From assembly GCF_900162815.1 (NCBI RefSeq), contig NZ_FUGD01000062.1, positions 1-39,641 on the forward strand: DNA of 39,641 nucleotides. Direction: 5' to 3'. Both the position numbers and the translations under genes were made by a program. Below, piece by piece: positions 8,289 through 17,291 of this stretch. The notes beneath the pieces are model-generated. The model had not been told where the DNA came from. It saw only the letters and a list, made by a program, of their open reading frames with translations, and searched no databases. Origin of the DNA: Psychrobacter pasteurii (lineage in GTDB: Bacteria; Pseudomonadota; Gammaproteobacteria; Pseudomonadales; Moraxellaceae). Every line of letters begins with the position of its first letter. The first letter of the stretch is position 1.

Positions 8289-8931
8289 GTCTAATCATTT
8301 TTCCGAGCAACCCCCTGAAACAAAAGGTAATCGAACAATGAAAAAAAGCCAATTTAGAATATGGTTTTTGATCCCGCTGATCATCTTTGCTGCTGTTATG
8401 GTTATGCTTTATTTTCGTTTGGGGCAGCCGACTGAAATCGTAACCAATACCGCGCTTGAACGCCCAGTACCAGCGTTTGAGCTGCCATTGTTGTCCGATA
8501 CCAGTCGGATCATGACCAATGACAACTTACCTGATGAGCCCTTTTTGATGAATATTTGGGGCTCTTGGTGCCCAACTTGCGTTATTGAGCATCCTTTTTT
8601 GATGCAACTAGAAGAGCGTGGTGTCAATCTGGTTGGCGTGAATTATAAAGACGATATCGGTGATGCGCTCAGCTATCTCAACCGAGGCGGTGATCCCTTT
8701 TCGATGTCTATTCAGGATTCATTGGGTCAGTTTGCTCTAGACTTAGGCATAACTGGTGCGCCCGAAACCTTTGTTGTGGATGGAGATGGCATCATTCGTC
8801 AGCATATTGTTGGTGAGATTAACGAGAGTAACTGGCAAGATCGTATTGAGCCTTGCTTAACGGTACTCAATGATGCCAATGATAATAACGTCAGTCCAGA
8901 TGCGATTCAGGTTGAAGAGGTGTGCAAATGA
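8281..8931 (+). CDS. ccmG: Thiol:disulfide interchange protein CcmG/DsbE
   Basis: A 216-residue membrane-anchored thioredoxin-like protein that keeps apocytochrome c cysteines reduced in the periplasm. A single N-terminal membrane helix (residues about 24-46) is followed by a thioredoxin fold with the active site WCPTC (C97, C100) and the cis-proline region TGAPETFVVDGDG. Two starts are possible: 8281 overlaps ccmF and is preceded by GGGGAG, and 8338 (MKKSQF) is preceded by AAAGG. The later start gives the more usual family N-terminus. Confidence 0.92.
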   Translation: MTKSNHFSEQPPETKGNRTMKKSQFRIWFLIPLIIFAAVMVMLYFRLGQPTEIVTNTALERPVPAFELPLLSDTSRIMTNDNLPDEPFLMNIWGSWCPTCVIEHPFLMQLEERGVNLVGVNYKDDIGDALSYLNRGGDPFSMSIQDSLGQFALDLGITGAPETFVVDGDGIIRQHIVGEINESNWQDRIEPCLTVLNDANDNNVSPDAIQVEEVCK

Positions 8932-9479
8932 TAGCCCTTTCAATAAAGGCCGTTACGATAAAAGTAGCGAGCTTAATACTTGCCTGTCTCCTAAGTGTGA
9001 CCAGCTATGCGGCGATTGACGTCTATGATTTTGATTCTGTCCAACAAGAAGCACAATACCGAGGATTGATCGAAGAGTTTCGTTGCCCGAAATGCCAAAA
9101 CCAAAACTTGGCAGGTTCTGATGCGCCGATTGCCCAAGACTTAAAGCAAAAAGTCTATGATTTGATTAAAGACAGACGTAGTGATGCGGAAATCCGGGAT
9201 TATATGCAGGATCGTTATGGCGACTTTATCAGCTACAAGCCGCCTATGCGACCATCGACATGGATCCTATGGTTTTTTCCACCATTATTATTGCTCGTCT
9301 TAATTGTTGGTTGGTTTTGGCAAAGTAAACGCCGCCAAGTTGTCGCCCGTGGCCAAAACGGCGTTACAGTGAACAGTACTGCTGCCTTGACCTCTGCGGA
9401 AAAGGCTGAGCTTGATCGTCTATTATCGCAAGCTGAGAATGTCGACCACGATATTACTAGCATAGAGGACAAAAAATGA
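8928..9479 (+). CDS. ccmH: Cytochrome c-type biogenesis protein CcmH (CcmL-type)
   Basis: About 183 residues from the ATG at 8928, which overlaps the ccmG stop in an ATGA arrangement behind GAAGAGG; a GTG at 8922 is an alternative. A signal peptide is followed by a periplasmic domain with the redox motif RCPKCQNQNLAGSDA (C53, C56), a three-helix bundle, and a C-terminal membrane helix (STWILWFFPPLLLLVL). It reduces the CXXCH motif of apocytochrome c and works with CcmF, CcmG and CcmI. Confidence 0.92.
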   Translation: MIALSIKAVTIKVASLILACLLSVTSYAAIDVYDFDSVQQEAQYRGLIEEFRCPKCQNQNLAGSDAPIAQDLKQKVYDLIKDRRSDAEIRDYMQDRYGDFISYKPPMRPSTWILWFFPPLLLLVLIVGWFWQSKRRQVVARGQNGVTVNSTAALTSAEKAELDRLLSQAENVDHDITSIEDKK

Positions 9480-10756
9480 CTCTATTTTCTACTTTTGGCT
9501 TATTTGTAGCTCTAAGCTTGCTGATTGCTCTTATATTTGCGCTAATTGCTATTATGCCATGGCTACGAGCACCGCGTTTGCAGTCCAAACCAATAGACAA
9601 TCAACTGCTAGATATTAATGTTGCAGTATTTCGCGAACGTTTAGCTGAGCTACAAACAGATAAAGACAGCGGTACTATTAATAATAGCCATTATCAAAAT
9701 CAAAAGCTGGAACTGGAGCGTCAGCTATTGGATGCCCAGCGTGAAGTCACGCCGATGGTCACCCCTGGTATCAAAAGCCGCTTGATCCTCATGGTTTGGG
9801 TGCCTGTATTGGCTGCGCTGGCGTATCTGATGGTGGGTGACCGAACGCCTGTGTTTGATCTGTGGACGGCCGAAGACAAAGTAGGACAAGTGGCTGATGA
9901 CCTATTGACTGGCAAAATCGATCAGCCACCTGTATGGGCAATCGAAAACGGCCAGCAGCTTATCAGCGCGATGCAGACCAACGTTTATCGTCATGCCGAT
10001 GATCCTGATCGCTGGATGCGTTTGTCAGAGCTGTTTTCATCGCTTGAAGCTACCGACTCAGCGATTGAAGCTTTGTCACGCGCTTACCGTCTGTCACCAG
10101 ACAATGAAGAGATTGCGACCACTTATGCGCAGATTAGCTTTTTTGCCAATAAAGGTCAGCTTGATGCCAGTAGCCGCCGTGTATTACAAGATGTCCTTGC
10201 CAAAAATCCACAGCATGAAGGTGCGCAGATGCTAATGGCAATGGGTGAGGCACGTGGTAGTAACTTTGCAGAAGCGCAAGGTTGGATTAAACGCTTACAA
10301 GGCAGCATTGTGGCCAAACCAGGTGATCATACTAAAGCTTTAGCAAGCTTAGATGAGTTAAGCAACTACGTTAGCACGCAAGAAAAGCAAGCGCTAGAAG
10401 GTATTGACGTGACAGTGAAAATTAACGCTAATTTATTACCGTTAGTGAAAGCTGATGATGTGTTGTTTGTAGCGATACGTGATGTGAAAGGGGGCCCTCC
10501 GTTTGCCGCCAAACGTTTACCCATTAGTATTATCAAGCAAGGTGAGGCTAGTATCCGCTTAAGCAATCTTGATGCGATGATGCCAGATCGCACGTTAAAT
10601 TCAGCTCGTAGTGACAAAACTCAGTTAGCAGTCGTTGCTCGTATTAGTCATAGCGGTAATGCCATAGCAGAATCAGGCGACTTATCGGGTAATCCTATAA
10701 TGATTAGCGTTGAACAGACTCAGGTTAATGTTGAAATCAATCAACAGATTCCCTAA
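9476..10756 (+). CDS. ccmI: Cytochrome c-type biogenesis protein CcmI (CycH)
   Basis: A 426-residue apocytochrome chaperone. It starts inside the ccmH stop (ATGA overlap). Two N-terminal membrane helices (residues about 5-30 and 100-118) flank a short cytoplasmic coiled-coil region. A TPR-containing periplasmic domain follows (WMRLSELFSSLEATDSAIEA, then YRLSPDNEEIATTYAQ). The C-terminal 100 residues form the beta-rich domain typical of long CcmI proteins. It binds the C-terminal helix of apocytochrome c and passes it to the CcmFH complex. Confidence 0.88.
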   Translation: MTLFSTFGLFVALSLLIALIFALIAIMPWLRAPRLQSKPIDNQLLDINVAVFRERLAELQTDKDSGTINNSHYQNQKLELERQLLDAQREVTPMVTPGIKSRLILMVWVPVLAALAYLMVGDRTPVFDLWTAEDKVGQVADDLLTGKIDQPPVWAIENGQQLISAMQTNVYRHADDPDRWMRLSELFSSLEATDSAIEALSRAYRLSPDNEEIATTYAQISFFANKGQLDASSRRVLQDVLAKNPQHEGAQMLMAMGEARGSNFAEAQGWIKRLQGSIVAKPGDHTKALASLDELSNYVSTQEKQALEGIDVTVKINANLLPLVKADDVLFVAIRDVKGGPPFAAKRLPISIIKQGEASIRLSNLDAMMPDRTLNSARSDKTQLAVVARISHSGNAIAESGDLSGNPIMISVEQTQVNVEINQQIP

Positions 10757-10897
10757 TAAAAAATTATTACCGTAAGTTTCATAATACCAGAGCGGTAAGT
10801 GGAGCCGTTTATGAAAGTGGCGCGATTAATAATCGTATACCAAAAACATATACGTTTAACATTGTTCATTGTATAAACATAGATAAAGGAAACAACT

Positions 10898-11605
10898 ATG
10901 ACTGAATCTACCGACAGATTAGATAGTACTAAATTGAATAGCGTTGAATCGGCTAGTACTAATATTGCTGACAAGAAGGTACCTATAGCTGTGAGTAGTA
11001 CTCATCAATCGATTGACTCTAAAACCATAAATCATACGCCTAAAGCTATGTACGTGACTTCAGGCAACTCAATAACACCTAAAGATAAGTTGGACAAAAT
11101 GCCAAAAATGGTTGCCAATGGCAGTCGCGCTTTTATCTGGTATTTGTTGGCGATAATGGTATTAATACTTGATCAATGGACTAAGTGGTTGGCCCAAACC
11201 ACATTAGCGTTCAATGACCCCGTACCGGTCATTGAACCATTTCTCAACTGGACACTCGCTTATAACTATGGGGCAGCATTTAGCTTTTTAGCCAACGCTG
11301 GCGGTTGGCAGAAATGGTTTTTCTCAGGCTTAGCTTTTGTAATGGCTATCTTTTTAACGGTTTATTTAATCAAAGCGCCACGTGCAGCCAAGCTATTATC
11401 TATGGGGTTGGCCTTAATGCTTGGTGGTGCGATTGGCAACTTAATCGATCGTTTAAGAATTGGTAAAGTGGTTGACTTTATCCATGTGCATTATGCTGAT
11501 GTCTGGAATTATCCTCTTTTCAATGTTGCAGATATAGGTGTCTGTGTCGGTGTCGCATTGATTATAATTGACATGATATTTTTAGAAAGTAAGCGTAATA
11601 AATAA
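10898..11605 (+). CDS. lspA: Lipoprotein signal peptidase, N-terminally extended
   Basis: A 235-residue prolipoprotein signal peptidase II. The catalytic core from about residue 74 has four membrane helices and the two catalytic aspartates, in NLIDRLRIGKVVDF (D193) and FNVADIGVCVG (D212). Typical LspA proteins are about 160-170 residues, so roughly 70 residues at the N-terminus are extra. That extension is Ser/Thr/Asn/Lys-rich and appears disordered and cytoplasmic. The start at 10898 follows a strong AAAGGA ribosome site, so the extension looks translated; a start at residue 71 is the alternative. The usual neighbours ileS and ispH are not here. Confidence 0.9.
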   Translation: MTESTDRLDSTKLNSVESASTNIADKKVPIAVSSTHQSIDSKTINHTPKAMYVTSGNSITPKDKLDKMPKMVANGSRAFIWYLLAIMVLILDQWTKWLAQTTLAFNDPVPVIEPFLNWTLAYNYGAAFSFLANAGGWQKWFFSGLAFVMAIFLTVYLIKAPRAAKLLSMGLALMLGGAIGNLIDRLRIGKVVDFIHVHYADVWNYPLFNVADIGVCVGVALIIIDMIFLESKRNK

Positions 11606-11850
11606 GCACATTGATGCCGATTATCACAAACAAAATGAACTAGCGTCGTATTCACTCTATACGGAAAAATACTTTTTATACTTGAGTATGTTTATAAAAT
11701 GTGAACTGGAAGGTAATGTATGACTGGTATAGGTACTCACTCATTTTAGGTCTTAAAACTCAATACTTAAAAGCTCTGCGTAGAGCCATTATTATAGAGA
11801 AATTGAATAATCCATAAATTCTTTATTGATAATAACAAAAGGAAAATACA
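11606..11850. other. Gene-free stretch after lspA
   Basis: No convincing ORF. The stretch is AT-rich and includes a small GGCTCT/AGAGCC-like hairpin near 11775. An AAAAGGAAAA ribosome-site-like string precedes the small remnant at 11851. Confidence 0.4.
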
Positions 11851-12156
11851 GTGTCACAGACTCAGCCAACTATTGAAAAAATTCACAGCCTTAGAAAAAA
11901 AACAAGAGACAGCGTTAAAAAGTCTTACCCTTATATAGTCGATACACTCTAAAAATGTCATAGCACTACTGGGATGAATTTTGCGCAGCCTCCTATCGTG
12001 CGCTCAAAGAAATTTGAAGCGGACTATAATAATTACCATCGTTTGTCAGGCGAGGGTAAGCGGGATACAGACACATTCAGAAATGAAATGAAGAATTTTA
12101 TTACTATGTATCCTGAAGATTTTGAGAAAAAACCGCTAGAAAATTATTTGAAATAA
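11851..12156 (+). pseudogene. Small gene apparently interrupted by a dispersed repeat
   Basis: A GTG at 11851 behind AAAAGGAAAA opens a 33-residue frame (MSQTQPTIEKIHSLRKK and onward) that stops inside the repeat at 11934-11993. A second frame, 11974-12156, gives 60 residues. Its first residues (MNFAQPP) come from the repeat itself, and the rest (IVRSKKFEADYNNYHRL to DFEKKPLENYLK) looks like real protein. The +1/+2 frame over 11880-11930 would read ALEKKQETALKSLTL, so a frameshift is also possible. Family not recognised. The two parts may be halves of one former gene, or the second may be an independent small protein. Confidence 0.35.
11934..11993. repeat. Dispersed intergenic repeat, copy B
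   Basis: TATAGTCGATACACT, an A-rich run, GCACTACTGGGATGAATTTT and TTGCGCAGCCTC run in the same order as copy A at 2263-2345. The internal arm is missing, so this copy is about 20 bp shorter. It overlaps the end of one short frame and the start of another. Confidence 0.6.
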
Positions 12157-12162
12157 CAGCTA

Positions 12163-12180
12163 TTAATGGCACTCCATTAA
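12163..12180. terminator. Small hairpin between convergent genes
   Basis: The arms TTAATGG and CCATTAA with a four-base loop lie between the small plus-strand ORF and the 3' end of merA. The stem is AT-rich and the U-tract weak, so termination is only possible, not clear. Confidence 0.35.
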
Positions 12181-12210
12181 CATTTCTGTAAGTACATTAC
12201 CGTTAAATGA

Positions 12211-13653
<1,443 letters not shown>

Positions 13654-13670
13654 TTATTCCTCTTAAAAAG

Positions 13671-14018
13671 TTAAGCGGTACAAGTTTCATCATCACAGCG
13701 TTTATTCGCAGGAGAAACCATGTCCCAAATTGATACAGCAACCATTAGTCCTAGCCCCGTATAAGTAACGTATGAACTCCACCCGTACTGGAACCAAGGG
13801 TATAAAGAGAGTAAAACCAAAATGGGGCCAATTGAACCGATAAAACTACGGTGCCATTGACGATGGCTAAACCAGCCTAAGATATTCATTGCCAGCGCTA
13901 ATACTGCAAACAGTGGTAACAACGTATTGATAAATACCCCTTCCCACTGACTAAGAAATCCCATCCCAATTGCCGCACCAAGACTAGCTATCGCGGGAAA
14001 ACACATGGCGCATCCCAT
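13671..14018 (-). CDS. merC: Mercury transporter MerC, start codon unclear
   Basis: An inner-membrane Hg(II) uptake protein. The frame from the first ATG gives 115 residues with the CxxC pair in MGCAMCFPAIAS, four membrane segments and the conserved GWFSHRQW and SIWDMVSPANKRC motifs. Codons upstream of that ATG remain in frame and encode LVTRIGDKAGSIGALVSA, which matches the normal N-terminus of MerC (about 140 residues). Between those codons and the preceding in-frame stop there is no ATG, GTG or TTG. Either translation begins at a non-standard codon or by coupling to merP, or the protein is shortened and loses part of its first helix. Between merP and merA. Confidence 0.88.
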   Translation of the reverse strand: MGCAMCFPAIASLGAAIGMGFLSQWEGVFINTLLPLFAVLALAMNILGWFSHRQWHRSFIGSIGPILVLLSLYPWFQYGWSSYVTYTGLGLMVAVSIWDMVSPANKRCDDETCTA

Positions 14019-14089
14019 TGCCGAAACAAGTGCACCTATAGAGCCTGCTTTATCTCCGATACGCGTAACTAGTTCTAAGGGGCTAAATA

Positions 14090-14374
14090 TTACTTATTTT
14101 CACTTTTTAAATTTGAAGGGTAGCCAGCGTTGGTAGTCGCTGCAATTAATGCATTGATGTTGGTTTTAGTGTCATCAAAAGAAACAACAGCTAGCTTAGG
14201 CTTGTAGGTAACTTTCGCATTTTCAACGCCATCAACATTTTCTAATGACTTTTTAACTGTGATTGGACATGTCGCACAGTTCATCGTTGGCACTTCCAGT
14301 GTAACTGTTTTTACTTCAGCAAAAGCACCAAAACTAGAAAGTGAAAGCAGTGCGGTTAATAATAATTTTTTCAT
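14090..14374 (-). CDS. merP: Periplasmic mercury-binding protein MerP
   Basis: 94 residues from MKKLLLT (14374); an earlier start at 14386 adds four residues ahead of the signal peptide. A signal peptide ending in GAFA is followed by an HMA fold with the metal-binding motif MNCATCPITVKKSLE. It picks up Hg(II) in the periplasm and passes it to MerT or MerC. Placed between merT and merC in the operon. Confidence 0.93.
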   Translation of the reverse strand: MKKLLLTALLSLSSFGAFAEVKTVTLEVPTMNCATCPITVKKSLENVDGVENAKVTYKPKLAVVSFDDTKTNINALIAATTNAGYPSNLKSENK

Positions 14375-14420
14375 AATTAGCTCCAAATTTTAAAATGTTA
14401 TAAATTTCTTGATCTGTATA

Positions 14421-14768
14421 TTAAGCAAACAAAAGTATCCAATAATTACTGGTCACTAAAATTGTCGCAACTATAGCGCTCAGCCAGAAAATGACTTTTC
14501 GTTGTTGCTGTTTCTTAGGAATTGCACAGGCCGTTCCCGGCTCACACTCTTCTACAGGACGGTAAATTTTCCAACCTGAGTAACCAAACAACAACACTAC
14601 AAATGCGATAAATAATGGCCTATAGGGTTCAAATGCAGTTAAATTACCAATCCATGAGCCACTTACCCCAAGTAATAACAGGAGCAAAGGACCTACACAG
14701 CATACGCCTGCGCCTAATGCTGCTATGATGCCTCCTATCATTGGAAGGTTTGATTCTTTTTGATTCAT
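14421..14768 (-). CDS. merT: Mercuric transport protein MerT
   Basis: A 115-residue inner-membrane protein with three membrane segments. The vicinal cysteines in the first helix (GAGVCCVGPLLLLLLG, C23-C24) and the cytoplasmic pair in ECEPGTACAIP fit MerT, which accepts Hg(II) from MerP and delivers it to MerA. It is the first structural gene behind the mer promoter. Confidence 0.93.
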   Translation of the reverse strand: MNQKESNLPMIGGIIAALGAGVCCVGPLLLLLLGVSGSWIGNLTAFEPYRPLFIAFVVLLFGYSGWKIYRPVEECEPGTACAIPKKQQQRKVIFWLSAIVATILVTSNYWILLFA

Positions 14769-14792
14769 ATAGATACCTCATTAGATAATGCA

Positions 14793-14824
14793 AGTGTATT
14801 GCATGTACCTAAGTACGGAGTCAA
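14793..14824 (-). promoter_or_regulatory. mer operator/promoter for merTPCA
   Basis: On the minus strand, TTGACT (14819-14824) and TACACT (14793-14798) are 20 bp apart (19 if the -10 is read one base earlier as ATACAC). The spacer begins CCGTACTTAGGTAC, with GTAC half-sites as in classical mer operators (TTGACTCCGTAC is identical to the start of the well-known sites). MerR would bind here and activate on Hg(II). Confidence 0.8.
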
Positions 14825-14955
14825 GGGTGATTTATAAAAAATTTATCTTTGATAATCTGCTACGACAGATACGGGGAATAAGCTAACTTGAATTAAGGCG
14901 CAGAAGTAAAATTGGATATGCTGTTTTAGTGGGAAATGGTAGTTAAGTGAATCAT

Positions 14956-15348
14956 TTACTTCGGTTGCAACGAATCAATTATTGGGCAGTGGCTATCGTC
15001 ATCATTATTTTGGCATTGTCCTAAATGTTCTTCCAAAGCGTGTTCTAACAACAACAAGTCAGCCATCTTTTTTTGTACTGCGATCAGTTTTTTATTAGCT
15101 AATTCTTGTACTTTACTACATGGACTATCGTTTAACGCAAGTAACCCTTCAATCTCATTTAGCGTAAAACCTAATTCTTGAGAACGCTTGATAAAATGTA
15201 TTCTATTTACCGTTTCTTTCGGGTAATGTCTATAGCCCTGCATAGGCTTTGGTGGTTGTTTAATTAAGCCTTTGCGTTCATAAAAGCGAATTGTTTCGAC
15301 ATTTACACTCAGTTCTTTAGCCAACATACTTATGGTTCGTTTAGACAC
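14956..15348 (-). CDS. merR: Mercury-responsive regulator MerR
   Basis: A MerR activator-repressor with HTH (TISMLAKELSVNVETIRFYERKG), dimerisation helix and the three Hg-binding cysteines: SPCSKVQEL (C77), LGQCQNN (C112) and SHCPIIDSLQ (C121), numbered from the GTG at 15348. That GTG has an AAGG string about 11 bases upstream. The frame stays open to an ATG at 15408 (150 residues), but that start lacks a ribosome site and adds an unusual Lys/Val-rich repeat. merR is co-oriented with merTPCA and 187 bp upstream; in Tn501/Tn21 it is divergent. Confidence 0.9.
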   Translation of the reverse strand: MSKRTISMLAKELSVNVETIRFYERKGLIKQPPKPMQGYRHYPKETVNRIHFIKRSQELGFTLNEIEGLLALNDSPCSKVQELANKKLIAVQKKMADLLLLEHALEEHLGQCQNNDDDSHCPIIDSLQPK

Positions 15349-15620
15349 GTTATCAATTACCTTACTGACTTTTTGTTTACTTACTTTATATCTAATTAAA
15401 GTGACCATCAATGAATACCAGTTTAAACATCGCTAATTGATTTTGTTTTTTCTTCTATTAAATAAGTAAAGTTACCGTTGTTACAACAATATTAAACCAC
15501 AACAATGTATGGTTTATCCTTTTTCATTATCAAAGTCCAAATTAGTGTTATTACATGCAGTTCTACATGAGTATACCCTAGCGGAACCACCTAAAAACGC
15601 CTTATACAACCTTAATAGAC
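15349..15620. other. Gene-free stretch upstream of merR
   Basis: Apart from the optional merR N-terminus, no supported gene. A small TTGTTGTAACAA dyad lies near 15480. The string CCACCTAAAA at 15587-15596 recurs at 15620-15629 as the start of the long hairpin that follows. AT-rich. Confidence 0.4.
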
Positions 15621-15673
15621 CACCTAAAATAGACCGTTATAGTAGAACCACTTATAACAGACTATTTTAGGTG
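15621..15673. repeat. Long hairpin of inverted repeats beside truncated copB
   Basis: CACCTAAAATAG at 15621-15632 and its exact reverse complement at 15662-15673 enclose a second pair, GTTATA and TATAAC, giving near-continuous 21-base arms around an 11-base centre. The copB frame is broken just to the right of this structure. It could be two mobile-element ends brought together, a miniature element, or a deletion scar. No known element recognised. Confidence 0.65.
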
Positions 15674-15732
15674 TTTGCGTTTATTAGACCCTCAAACTGT
15701 CACTTCGTGAAGTACTATCTTTTTATATCTGC

Positions 15733-16461
15733 AACAAATCACATGCCCCTCGTAAAGCTCCAGCTGATGCTCGCAGTCCTGACTATTCAAACGGTGTTCC
15801 CTATGGACGCTATGGTCAGCCTATGATGATGGGTGATATGCCATTATGGGGCGTTTCTGTAGACGATTTAGGCTATCAGTTTGATGACGATCAGATTAAT
15901 TATGAGGTTAGTGCTTGGTATGGCCTAGATGAGCGCCGTCTATCTTTACGTAGTGAAGGTAGTGTTCAGACCAAAGATGAGAAAGACATTGATAGTCTGA
16001 CCTCATTGTCTTACTGGAAGCCGCTAAGTATTTTTTGGAATGGCGAAGCAGGGGTCGCCTATGATACCAAGAATGATAAGCCTGCCATTATGGCCGGTAT
16101 TGTCGGCACAATGCCTTACTTTATTGAAACAGATGCTAGAGCATATCTCTACACCGATGGTCAAGTTAGGCTTGATCTTGGTGCAGAATATGAATGGCGT
16201 TTGAGTCAGCACTGGGTTGTGATACCGGAAGTTGGTCTGTCAGCTTTTAGTAAAGACGATATTGACAATCATATCACCAAGGTATTTAATGAATTAGAGA
16301 CTGAAGTTAGACTGACTTATGAAACCTTAGGTCGTCAACTGGCACCTTACGTCGGTGTGAGCTATGAGACGGCTCTTGGCAGTGCGCGTGGCCAGCGGCG
16401 TCAAGAAAATGAATCGGTTGATAGCAGTAGTTTGACTGCCGGTGTTAAATTCTGGTTCTAA
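15733..16461 (+). pseudogene. copB: 5'-truncated copper resistance protein CopB
   Basis: The C-terminal part of an outer-membrane CopB (PcoB) protein. From 15733 the frame reads NKSHAPRKAPADARSPDYSNG, then a Met/Tyr-rich linker and the beta-barrel-like domain ending in TAGVKFWF, with typical stretches such as GLDERRLSLRSEG, GVAYDTKNDKPAIMAGI and APYVGVSYE. The signal peptide and the Met/His-rich N-terminal domain are gone. An in-frame TAG lies at 15685, next to the hairpin at 15621-15673. Internal ATGs at 15823 give a 212-residue frame, but it would have no export signal. Probably non-functional. Confidence 0.85.
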
Positions 16462-16488
16462 CATTGTCAAAATTATAGGAGATATATT

Positions 16489-16983
16489 ATGAATACTTCT
16501 GATCAAAACAGCATGAATCATCAAAGCCATCAACAGGGCATGAATCCTTATGTGAAGTTCACTTTGATGATTCTGACGTCTACGATTGTAATGTTTATCA
16601 TGATGTATTTTAATACCTATCAATTGGATCATGTTTATTTTAGTGAGACCCGAGCTTATATGGCGCTCTACATGGGTGCCGGTATGGCCGTCATTATGCT
16701 GGCCTTTATGGGTAATATGTATAAGAAGACCAAGGTAAATCTACTGGTTTATGGAATAAGTGTAGTAATGTTTGCTGTAGGTATTTGGGGTGTGCGTTCC
16801 CAAGCAACGGTTGATCAAGTCGATTGGATGCAAGCCATGATACCTCATCACTCGATTGCCATTTTGACGAGCTCAAGAGCAGATATTGAAGACCCTAGAG
16901 TACAACAGCTCGCTGACGATATTATTAAAGCGCAAAAGCGTGAAATCGCTGAGATGCAAGCGCTTATTGAAGAGCTCGAATAG
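16489..16983 (+). CDS. DUF305 membrane protein of the copper region
   Basis: A 164-residue protein with a short His/Met/Gln-rich N-terminus, three membrane segments (residues about 22-42, 54-74 and 84-101), and a C-terminal DUF305 segment with the conserved QAMIPHHSIAIL motif followed by RVQQLADDIIKAQKREIAEM. DUF305 proteins often occur with copper or silver resistance genes; the two His and the Met residues could bind metal. It lies 27 bp after the copB remnant with a GGAG ribosome site, as the likely next gene of a former cop operon. Confidence 0.82.
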   Translation: MNTSDQNSMNHQSHQQGMNPYVKFTLMILTSTIVMFIMMYFNTYQLDHVYFSETRAYMALYMGAGMAVIMLAFMGNMYKKTKVNLLVYGISVVMFAVGIWGVRSQATVDQVDWMQAMIPHHSIAILTSSRADIEDPRVQQLADDIIKAQKREIAEMQALIEELE

Positions 16984-17031
16984 ACGGCTATATATAGAGG
17001 TATGGCAAGCTAAGAAATTGATTATGAAAAA

Positions 17032-17142
17032 ATGGTGATACCTGGTATCAGCGCTATAGTCTTCGCTGGTACCTTTACCTTAAAAGGACAGATTGCACAG
17101 ATAATTAATGTGATTTTTTACCTACCCCTTCAACTGCAGTAA
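17032..17142 (+). pseudogene. Possible truncated exported protein
   Basis: An ATG at 17032 opens a 36-residue frame, MVIPGISAIVFAGTFTLKG and onward. The start looks like a signal peptide or N-terminal membrane segment, as in small periplasmic metal-binding proteins, and the rest has no features. It sits between the DUF305 gene and the IS66 element and could be the beginning of a gene lost by IS-linked deletion. Family not recognised. Confidence 0.25.
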
Positions 17143-17291
17143 CTGCTCTTTGTTTTACTGTTCTTATTTCAAAACCTCTTATTCCTATATCGAAATGTTC
17201 AATATCTGTCGATTGCTATTCTTGAGTGATAGTAAGCATCTAAAAGTATACGCTCGCCCACCACTGTCAATAGTAAGCATCCGACCAACCC

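Noticed and set aside
8928..8931. A GTG start at 8922 for ccmH
   Set aside because: The ATG at 8928 has better spacing from GAAGAGG and overlaps the ccmG stop in the ATGA form.
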